Source: Mucilaginibacter sp. SMC90 (lineage in GTDB: Bacteria > Bacteroidota > Bacteroidia > Sphingobacteriales > Sphingobacteriaceae). Taken from it: DNA of 64,000 bases. A program made the position numbers and the translations under genes. Where the stretch lies: the NCBI RefSeq assembly GCF_022811725.1, contig NZ_CP094527.1, positions 3,224,001 to 3,288,000 of the forward strand. Reading direction: 5' to 3'. Position 1 is the stretch's first letter; every line of letters starts with the position of its first letter. This document shows, piece by piece, positions 18,170 to 24,493 of this stretch. Under the pieces are notes generated by a model, which saw nothing but the letters and a program-made list of their open reading frames with translations, was not told the origin of the DNA and did not search any database.

Positions 18170-18211
18170 AATAATTACCCGGGATGCCATCTGATTGACA
18201 CGCCGGGTAAG
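18170..18211 (-). terminator. Likely terminator after the PhnB-like gene
   Basis: Inverted arms TTACCCGG (18175-18182) and CCGGGTAA (18203-18210) pair perfectly across a 20-base loop. On the minus strand the second arm is followed by a T-rich stretch (TTATTTTTCTTAT). It lies directly after the stop of the gene at 18221. Confidence 0.5.
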
Positions 18212-18220
18212 GTTTAATTA

Positions 18221-18658
18221 TTATGGGCGGTTAGGATTGTAAGAGATCATCCAGCTAATACCAAATTTATCTTTAACCCAGCCAAAATAATCACCCCAAA
18301 ATTCTTCACGCATAGGGCCGCCGCCTTGTTGACCGGCTGATAAGCCGGCATGAAACTTATCCGCTTCTTCTTTTGATTCGCAGCTTATCGTAAGCGAAAA
18401 GTTGGTGCCCATGGTTACCAGGCCCATGCCGCCTTCTTCAACACCTAATGCGTCTGTTCCCATAAGCATGTTGCCGGGGCCAAGCGGCAAAGCAATGTGC
18501 ATAAGCTTGTCGAGGTCTTTTTCGGCAAGTTTTGATGCCTCTGGCCCGTCTTTAAAACGCATAACTACGGCAAACTCGCCGCCAAAAATTGATTTATAAA
18601 AGTTAAAAGCTTCTTCGGTATTACCGTTAAAGTTTAAATAAGGATTTACGACTAACAT
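18221..18658 (-). CDS. PhnB-like VOC-family protein
   Basis: A 145-residue protein of the PhnB/3-demethylubiquinone-9 3-methyltransferase-like VOC subfamily. It shows PYLNFNGNTEEAFNFYKSIFGGEF at the start, MGTDA in the middle and WGDYFGWVKDKFGISWMISY near the end, all typical of this group. Despite the family name most members have no proven methyltransferase activity. It is probably a single gene with its own terminator. Confidence 0.88.
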   Translation of the reverse strand: MLVVNPYLNFNGNTEEAFNFYKSIFGGEFAVVMRFKDGPEASKLAEKDLDKLMHIALPLGPGNMLMGTDALGVEEGGMGLVTMGTNFSLTISCESKEEADKFHAGLSAGQQGGGPMREEFWGDYFGWVKDKFGISWMISYNPNRP

Positions 18659-18795
18659 GTTTGATTGTTTTTGATTTATAAATTGAGTGATTTTATGAAG
18701 TAAAGTTAAGTTTTGCGCTTTTGCAAAGGAGGGGGCTATTAAGACATGTTAAGGGGTGAATTGCGACATGCAGTTTAAGTGGCGCGATAGCCGTA

Positions 18796-19545
18796 TTACG
18801 GTGTGCCTGCTGTAGCCTTGTTTGAAATAAACCGGTACAGATATGGTGCCTTGTGTGCTCCGCCTGTCCATTTCTTGGCTATGCGTTCTAAAATACCAAG
18901 GCTCAATATCTTACGCTGAAAAGCGGCCCTAAGCAGTTTTTTATTCAGGATAGTTTCATAGAGCGATTGTAAATCGCCCATTGTAAACTCATCTGTAAGC
19001 AGGTTGAAGCCGATCAGTTTTTGGTCGAGGTTGTTTTGTAGCGTTTGCAGGGCTTTATTGATGATTTCACGATGGTCTTGCATCAAAGCAGGCAACTCGT
19101 CAAGACTGTACCAGTTACAGCTATCAGATATTTCATCGGGAGCGGGTATAGCTTTCGTAAAATCAACCAATGCATAATAGCCAATAGACACGAAACGCTT
19201 AAGGAGCCAATGATTATCAGGTGCGGTATAACCGCGAGCCTTCATTATTGCCTTAAGCGGACTGGGATCATAGCGACTGTAGTCGCCAAATACATAAAAC
19301 TGCTCAAGATAAATATCGGTTAGCGCCGTACGGCTTTGTAAAACCCGGCGGGCTGCCTGGTTTACATCTTCATTATCATGAATAAAGCCGCCGGGTAAGG
19401 CATATAGAGATGAGTTTTTATAGGCCAGCAGCAATACTTTTAACTGGTTATCATGAAACCCGAATATCACGGTATCAATAGCCAGACCGGGTAGAAAACC
19501 TTCGCCGCTGATATTACTTTCCTGTCGTTCAAACTCTTTGTTCAT
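18796..19545 (-). CDS. Nudix-fold transcriptional regulator (NrtR/AraR-like), catalytically inactive
   Basis: A 249-residue protein from the ATG at 19545; a nine-codon upstream extension is possible but looks non-coding. The N-terminal Nudix domain (about 15-150) has a broken Nudix box: GGFIHDNED keeps the first Glu, but the catalytic REUxEExGU reads RVLQSRTAL, losing the metal-binding glutamates. The C-terminal ~80 residues (GDLQSLYETILNKKLLRAAFQRKIL, then KAPYLYRF) match the winged-helix of NrtR-type regulators. Such proteins sense a nucleotide or sugar ligand and repress nearby genes. The divergent carboxylesterase gene and the inverted repeat between them are the obvious targets. Confidence 0.82.
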   Translation of the reverse strand: MNKEFERQESNISGEGFLPGLAIDTVIFGFHDNQLKVLLLAYKNSSLYALPGGFIHDNEDVNQAARRVLQSRTALTDIYLEQFYVFGDYSRYDPSPLKAIMKARGYTAPDNHWLLKRFVSIGYYALVDFTKAIPAPDEISDSCNWYSLDELPALMQDHREIINKALQTLQNNLDQKLIGFNLLTDEFTMGDLQSLYETILNKKLLRAAFQRKILSLGILERIAKKWTGGAHKAPYLYRFISNKATAGTP

Positions 19546-19609
19546 GTATGTTAGAAAAAAAATATTGTACAAGTAACAAAAAAATTTGAAATGTGATAGT
19601 AAATAATTT

Positions 19610-19636
19610 ATTATTGTATCATTATGTTACAATAAT
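19610..19636. promoter_or_regulatory. Perfect inverted repeat, candidate operator of the Nudix regulator
   Basis: Arms ATTATTGTA (19610-19618) and TACAATAAT (19628-19636) are exact reverse complements with a 9-base spacer. The element lies in the 145-base divergent region between the Nudix-like regulator and the carboxylesterase, about 55 bases before the latter's ATG. A related ATATTGTAC occurs at 19562. Function is inferred from symmetry and position. Confidence 0.5.
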
Positions 19637-19690
19637 GATTTGTAATGTTGCTTTCTTTTTGTCCAAACGCTATAAACCAAATAACCAATA

Positions 19691-21322
19691 ATGAAGAAAC
19701 CAATTTTAGTAATGCTGTTACTCGCGCAAGTTGCCTCGGTAAGGGTGATGGCGCAGCTATCTGCAAACAAAACAACTGTTGAAAATGGCGCGGTCGAAGG
19801 AACCCGCGAAACTTCGGGTGTTGAGAGTTTTAAAGGTATCCCGTTTGCCCAGCCCCCTGTGGGTGATCTGCGTTGGAAAGAGCCTCAACCAGCCAAAAAC
19901 TGGGATGGCACTTTAAAGGCCGATCATTTTGGCCATAACCCCATGCAAAAGCCAATTTTTGGTGATATGGGTTTTCGGTCGTCAGGAATGAGCGAAGACT
20001 GTTTGTATCTCAATGTGTGGACACCCGCAAAGTCATCTAAAGAAAAACTGCCTGTGCTGGTTTATTTTTATGGGGGCGGTTTAATGGCCGGCGATGGTTC
20101 TGAGTCGCGTTATGATGGTGAAAGCATGGCAAAAAAAGGTATTGTAGCCCTAACTGTTAATTACAGGCTTGGCGTATTCGGCTTCTTTTCACATCCCGAA
20201 TTAACTAAGGAATCGCCTAACCATTCGTCGGGCAATTATGGATATCTTGATCAGCACCTGGCTTTGCTATGGGTACAGAAAAATATAGCTGCCTTTGGCG
20301 GCGACCCTAAACGGGTTACTATTGCAGGTGAATCGGCCGGGTCTATTTCTGTATCGGTACAAATGGCTTCTCCTTTATCGAAAGATCTGATAGCTGGCGC
20401 AATAGGCGAAAGCGGGGCAGGTATCAAACCAACGCTTTTCCCAATACCGCTGGCCGATGCGGAACAAAACGGTGTTAAGTTTGCAGCTAACGAAAAAGCA
20501 AACACGCTGGCCGATTTAAGAGCTATACCTGCCGAGCAGTTGTTAAACGATGCCTTTAAGCCGGGAACTCCGCTAATGTCGGCCACTATTGATAATTACC
20601 TGCTGCCAAAATCGCTGCCTGAGATATTTATGGCAGGTGAACAGGCTAAAGTGCCTTTGCTTGTAGGTTGGAACTCGGCCGAAGTGCCTTTTCAGTTTAT
20701 GATGCATGGTGATGGCCCAACACTTGACAATTATAATAAAACCCTGAAGCAATTATATGGCGACAGGGCAGAAGAAGCACTAAAGCTATATCCGGCTGCT
20801 AACGACGACGAGGTAATTAAAGCAGCAACTGATTTATCAAGTGATCGGTTTATTGTGTACAGTACCTGGAAGTGGGCCGATTTGCAGGTGCAAACGGGAG
20901 GTAAGCCTGTTTATCGTTACCTGTTTTCGCGTGTGCGCCCGGCAATGGTTGCTTCAATGGGAAATGCCACACCAGGGCTTGCAGGTGGCGTAGTTAAAGG
21001 AGATGCTGCGAAACCTGCCCCCAAAATGCCGCCACCGGTAGGCGCAGCACATGCTTCAGAAATTGAATACGCCATGGGGAACCTTGCTGGTAACAAAACC
21101 TACGCCTGGACACCCGATGATTTCAAGGTATCCGAAACCATGGAAAACTACTTTGCCAATTTTATAAAGAAAGCCAATCCCAATGGTGCTGGTTTACCTA
21201 AATGGTCGGCAATTACAGATAACAATAGCGTAAAGTTTATGAATATTGATGTTAAGAGCGAAGAAAAGCCGGAGGTTAACCGTGCGCGTTATTTGTTTTT
21301 AGATAAAGACTATATGAAATAA
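19691..21322 (+). CDS. Secreted carboxylesterase type B
   Basis: A 543-residue protein with a signal peptide (about 1-21, ending VMAQ). Family marks are VESFKGIPFAQPPVGDLRWKEP, SEDCLYLNVW and the nucleophile elbow IAGESAGS (Ser near residue 215), with a catalytic His in AAHASEIEY (about 453). Type B carboxylesterases hydrolyse carboxylic esters; periplasmic members in this phylum often deacylate plant polymers, but the substrate is unknown. A Pro/Gly/Lys-rich insert at about 435-450 precedes the His. It is divergent from the Nudix-type regulator and ends in a strong terminator. Confidence 0.93.
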   Translation: MKKPILVMLLLAQVASVRVMAQLSANKTTVENGAVEGTRETSGVESFKGIPFAQPPVGDLRWKEPQPAKNWDGTLKADHFGHNPMQKPIFGDMGFRSSGMSEDCLYLNVWTPAKSSKEKLPVLVYFYGGGLMAGDGSESRYDGESMAKKGIVALTVNYRLGVFGFFSHPELTKESPNHSSGNYGYLDQHLALLWVQKNIAAFGGDPKRVTIAGESAGSISVSVQMASPLSKDLIAGAIGESGAGIKPTLFPIPLADAEQNGVKFAANEKANTLADLRAIPAEQLLNDAFKPGTPLMSATIDNYLLPKSLPEIFMAGEQAKVPLLVGWNSAEVPFQFMMHGDGPTLDNYNKTLKQLYGDRAEEALKLYPAANDDEVIKAATDLSSDRFIVYSTWKWADLQVQTGGKPVYRYLFSRVRPAMVASMGNATPGLAGGVVKGDAAKPAPKMPPPVGAAHASEIEYAMGNLAGNKTYAWTPDDFKVSETMENYFANFIKKANPNGAGLPKWSAITDNNSVKFMNIDVKSEEKPEVNRARYLFLDKDYMK

Positions 21323-21349
21323 GATCTTTTTTATTCAGATGTATGGGCT

Positions 21350-21381
21350 GGCTCCTGCGATTTTTCGCAGGGGCCTTTTTT
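21350..21381 (+). terminator. Rho-independent terminator after the carboxylesterase
   Basis: An 11-base stem, GGCTCCTGCGA with TCGCAGGGGCC (one G-T wobble), a 4-base loop and a run of six to seven T. It is placed 28 bases after the esterase stop. Confidence 0.85.
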
Positions 21382-21407
21382 ATGGCCAGTATTATTATCT
21401 TTATTTA

Positions 21408-21797
21408 ATGAAATTTTACCCGGTAAAAAATGTGTTATTCAAATGGTTGGCATCAGTCATTGTTTTACTTGGTGTTTTTACGTTTTCAGGGCTTAGCATT
21501 CAAATTGCTGTTCGGGCTGATAAGCCGGATACAACATTAGTTACCAGTTGTGTAAGTAAGGCTTTCAGATCAATTTCATACAAGAGGGCTTTAAAGTCGA
21601 CCGGCCAGCCAATCTTTTCCAATTTAATTTACGGGTGCTGCAATGTGAATGCTTTGACTTTTTTGCATAGCCAGAAATCTGATATTGAAATTAAACAGAC
21701 ATCTAACCTTTTCATGCCAAATAATTCAATCCGGCATCCGTATTTCATCAGGACTTACTGTTTTGTTTCTGACGACGATCATCTTGTTATAGCATAA
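21408..21797 (+). CDS. Hypothetical protein with N-terminal membrane segment
   Basis: Unrecognised 129-residue protein if it starts at the ATG at 21408; the longer frame from 21339 would run through the terminator hairpin and is unlikely. A hydrophobic segment (about residues 11-33, WLASVIVLLGVFTFSGLSI) may be a signal anchor. The rest is basic, Ser/Asn-rich, with cysteines in pairs (GCCNV) and single. It stands alone after the esterase terminator. Coding status is moderately supported by length and composition only. Confidence 0.45.
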   Translation: MKFYPVKNVLFKWLASVIVLLGVFTFSGLSIQIAVRADKPDTTLVTSCVSKAFRSISYKRALKSTGQPIFSNLIYGCCNVNALTFLHSQKSDIEIKQTSNLFMPNNSIRHPYFIRTYCFVSDDDHLVIA

Positions 21798-21901
21798 TCC
21801 TTTCTTATTTGATTACTAAAAGGTAATCATTCTTCATTTAAATTATTCAGGGTATTAACCTTTATAAGGGTTGTGCCTGCTATTTATTTTATACTATCAA
21901 G

Positions 21902-22090
21902 ATGAAAAAAATTAAAAAGCTCATAAGGCTTTGCGGGCTCATATTGTTTATGATCTTGGCTGTTGCCGGGATAGGTATATTAGGAGTGGCCCCCACTTTA
22001 ACTAAAGACAGAAAACTATTTGTTGATAAACACCCCAGAACAGAAATTGCAGAGAAAAGTGAAACTGACCAAGAAAAGCCCCGTGAATAG
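21902..22090 (+). CDS. Small single-span membrane protein, unknown function
   Basis: A 62-residue protein: a basic N terminus (MKKIKKLIR), one hydrophobic span (about 10-31, LCGLILFMILAVAGIGILGV) and a charged tail rich in Lys/Glu (KSETDQEKPRE). The layout fits a small inner-membrane protein with an exported tail. It precedes hscB on the same strand by about 70 bases. No family recognised. Confidence 0.6.
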   Translation: MKKIKKLIRLCGLILFMILAVAGIGILGVAPTLTKDRKLFVDKHPRTEIAEKSETDQEKPRE

Positions 22091-22158
22091 CAGATAACTT
22101 ACGTTAACGTGAAGTTCATAGCTGCAAGGATAACGTGCTAATAGCTATCTTTGCCGCT

Positions 22159-22683
22159 ATGAACTATTTTGAATTTTATGGCATTCCTGAATCTTTTAAA
22201 ATTGACCAGGCTTTGCTAAAGAAAAAGTTTTACGAGCTAAGCAAGCTTTATCATCCCGATTTTTATGCAAACGAAGATGAAGCCAGGCAGCAGGAGATAT
22301 TGGAATTATCTACCATAAATAACAAGGCTTATCACGCACTTGGCGATCCGGCCAAGCGTTTAGAATACATTTTAAAGTTGCATGACCTGGTATCTGAAGG
22401 TGCAAAACCGCAATTGCCTGCAGATTTTTTAATGGAAATGATGGACATCAACGAACGCCTTATGGAGGTTGATGACGCAACACAACTGGCTGCTATAACT
22501 TCAGAAGCGCTTGCTATTGAAGGAGATATAAATGAAGAACTAAATAAGCTTACCGGCGACTATGAGCAACTGGATGATACAGCTAAAGAAAGCCGCCGGA
22601 TAGAAATTGCAAATATTTACTATAAACAAAAATATTTGTTGCGAATTAAGGAGAGTTTATCTACATTTGCAGCCCGCTTGTAA
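22159..22683 (+). CDS. hscB: Fe-S cluster assembly co-chaperone HscB
   Basis: A 174-residue protein starting at the ATG at 22159 (MNYFEFYGIPESF); the longer frame is non-coding. The N-terminal J-domain (about 1-75) carries the HPD motif (residues 32-34) that stimulates an Hsp70, and the C-terminal three-helix domain (about 95-174) is the HscB-type IscU-binding module (FLMEMMDINERLMEV). It delivers scaffold protein to the HscA/DnaK chaperone during iron-sulfur cluster transfer. No other isc/suf gene is nearby; the tRNA-Leu gene follows 19 bases later. Confidence 0.92.
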   Translation: MNYFEFYGIPESFKIDQALLKKKFYELSKLYHPDFYANEDEARQQEILELSTINNKAYHALGDPAKRLEYILKLHDLVSEGAKPQLPADFLMEMMDINERLMEVDDATQLAAITSEALAIEGDINEELNKLTGDYEQLDDTAKESRRIEIANIYYKQKYLLRIKESLSTFAARL

Positions 22684-22702
22684 GGGAAAGCACTTACAAA
22701 AT

Positions 22703-22782
22703 GCCCAGATGGCGGAATTGGTAGACGCGCTGGTCTCAAACACCTGTGGGAAACCGTGCCGGTTCGACTCCGGCTCTGGGTA
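22703..22782 (+). tRNA. tRNA-Leu (anticodon CAA)
   Basis: It folds by eye into a class II cloverleaf: acceptor GCCCAGA/TCTGGGT (first pair G-U), D-stem GCG/CGC, anticodon arm 22730-22746 with loop CTCAAAC and anticodon CAA, a variable arm TGGGAAACCGT, T-arm GCCGG-TTCGACT-CCGGC, and discriminator A. No CCA is encoded, as is usual in this phylum. The anticodon stem has a U-U mismatch at its second pair (22731/22745). Confidence 0.92.
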
Positions 22783-22798
22783 CATCTGACGGATGTAG

Positions 22799-22837
22799 AA
22801 GGCTGTAAGTTAAATACTTACAGCCTTTCTTTTTTTC
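22799..22837 (+). terminator. Rho-independent terminator after tRNA-Leu
   Basis: A perfect 12-base stem (22799-22810 with 22816-22827), a 5-base loop and a T-rich tail (TCTTTTTTT). It starts 17 bases past the tRNA. The 240 bases that follow, up to the next gene, show no convincing gene. Confidence 0.85.
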
Positions 22838-23079
22838 TTGCATATTGTTTTATATGCACCTTTTTGGATCAATCAGAATTTTTGTGGGAGAATAAAAAAG
22901 TATTTGCTTTGTGTTTACCAACACGAATCCGCTTGTTAACTGCATACGAAATCCTTGTCCTTTTAATTTTGCCGTAAAGCCATCTGATCTCTCGTCTTTC
23001 GGACGGGGCCGGGCCTTTAAACGAGCAGATTCGACATATTGGTGACTAAGGGGCATCGTGGTTTGTTTATTTTTGAAGC

Positions 23080-24102
23080 ATGAAGAAAATAGGATTTCTA
23101 TCATTCGGGCACTGGTCCAATCATCCATCTTATGCAACCCGCAGCGCAGGCGATACACTGCTTCAATCTATTGATCTTGCTGTGGCTGCTGAAGAACTGG
23201 GTTTAGATGGTGTTTATTTCCGTGTTCATCATTTTGCGCGGCAACTGGCCTCGCCATTTCCATTGCTTTCGGCAATTGGAGCAAAGACCAGCAAAATTGA
23301 GATCGGTACCGGGGTGATCGATATGCGGTATGAAAACCCGCTGTATATGGTGGAAGATGCCGGTGCTGCGGACCTGATCTCGGCCGGACGTTTACAACTG
23401 GGTATCAGTCGGGGTTCACCGGAACAGGTGACCGAAGGCTGGCGTTATTTTGGTTATGAACCGGCGGCAGGCGAAACGGATGCCGACATGGGGCGGAGCC
23501 ATGCCTTGCAGTTTTTGCAGCGTTTGGATGGCATCGGCTTTGCCGAACCTAACCCCAATCCTATGTTCCCTAATCCGCCTGGCTTATTACGCCTGGAGCC
23601 ACATTCAAAAGGCTTGAGGGAGCGGATCTGGTGGGGAGCTGGTTCTAATGCCACAGCAGTTTGGGCGGCTGAGAATGGGATGAACCTTCAAAGCTCCACT
23701 TTAAAATTTGACGAAAGCGGCAAACCTTTTCATATCCAGCAGGCAGAACAGATCAGGTTATATAAAGAAGCCTGGAAAAAAGCCGGCCACAAACGGGAGC
23801 CAGGGGTTTCGGTGAGCCGTTCTATCTTTGCACTGGTAAACGATCAGGATAAATATTACTTTGGCGGGCAAGGTAAATCAGCTGATAGTTTTGGTTATAT
23901 CGAACCCGAAAAAAGGGCAGTCTTCGGCAAGAGCTATGCCGCCGAACCAGATCAATTGATTGAAGAGTTAGTGAGGGACGAAGCTATTCAGGAAGCAGAT
24001 ACGGTGCTTTTAACTATTCCCAATACACTGGGTGTGGATTATAATGTACATGTGCTATCCGCTATTTTAGAACATGTGGCACCCGCTTTGGGCTGGCGGT
24101 AA
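23080..24102 (+). CDS. LLM-class (luciferase-like) flavin-dependent oxidoreductase
   Basis: A 340-residue TIM-barrel monooxygenase of the bacterial luciferase superfamily. It begins KKIGFLSFGHW, then VAAEELGLDGVYFRVHHFA, IEIGTGVIDMRYENPLYMVEDA and GRLQLGISRGSPEQV, a characteristic order of strands and flavin-phosphate loops. Members oxidise varied small substrates with FMNH2 or F420; the substrate is not predictable. It stands alone, with a gap on each side, and is somewhat more GC-rich than its neighbours. Confidence 0.9.
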   Translation: MKKIGFLSFGHWSNHPSYATRSAGDTLLQSIDLAVAAEELGLDGVYFRVHHFARQLASPFPLLSAIGAKTSKIEIGTGVIDMRYENPLYMVEDAGAADLISAGRLQLGISRGSPEQVTEGWRYFGYEPAAGETDADMGRSHALQFLQRLDGIGFAEPNPNPMFPNPPGLLRLEPHSKGLRERIWWGAGSNATAVWAAENGMNLQSSTLKFDESGKPFHIQQAEQIRLYKEAWKKAGHKREPGVSVSRSIFALVNDQDKYYFGGQGKSADSFGYIEPEKRAVFGKSYAAEPDQLIEELVRDEAIQEADTVLLTIPNTLGVDYNVHVLSAILEHVAPALGWR

Positions 24103-24436
24103 TCACATTGATTTCCGGATAAAATCTGGTTAATGCCTGTATTTTCGCTAACAAGATACAGTATCATCGCTTGCTCTTTTTATATGTTTTTTTGTCGGCT
24201 TTTGCTTTGTCCGGTTAAATTTTGAGATTAAAGCTACCATGCCCCGTTTTACAACCCTTCCCGCCTGCTTATGGCCAAGGGGCTTTTAATTCAGCAGAAC
24301 AGAATGCTCGCACCTACACAGCTTTGGCCTGTTTAAACCCGAAGTAAACATGGGTGATCCTGTGCGGAAATACAACCTGCATCAGGCCTAATCCTTACAT
24401 GAGCAAGACAGTGTAGGATGGTTAAGATATTTTTAA
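24103..24436 (+). other. 334-base gap without an intact gene
   Basis: I see no intact gene here. The stretch 24240-24390 has a codon-like feel in two plus-strand frames, but each is broken by stops within 15-40 codons, so it may be a decayed coding remnant left after rearrangement. No tRNA, hairpin terminator or repeat stands out. Confidence 0.3.
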
Positions 24437-24493
24437 ATGCAATATTGGTTGTTCTTTAGCATTTTGCCAATTACCATAGCTAAGCCAATCAGT

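Noticed and set aside
22850..23056. Minus-strand frame of about 68 codons between the tRNA terminator and the LLM oxidoreductase
   Set aside because: Composition is only weakly protein-like, it has no recognised motif, and its longer form overlaps the start of a clear gene on the other strand.
24240..24390. Possible decayed gene before the rhamnosidase
   Set aside because: The codon-like signal jumps between frames and I could not match it to any family, so I call it a gap and not a pseudogene.
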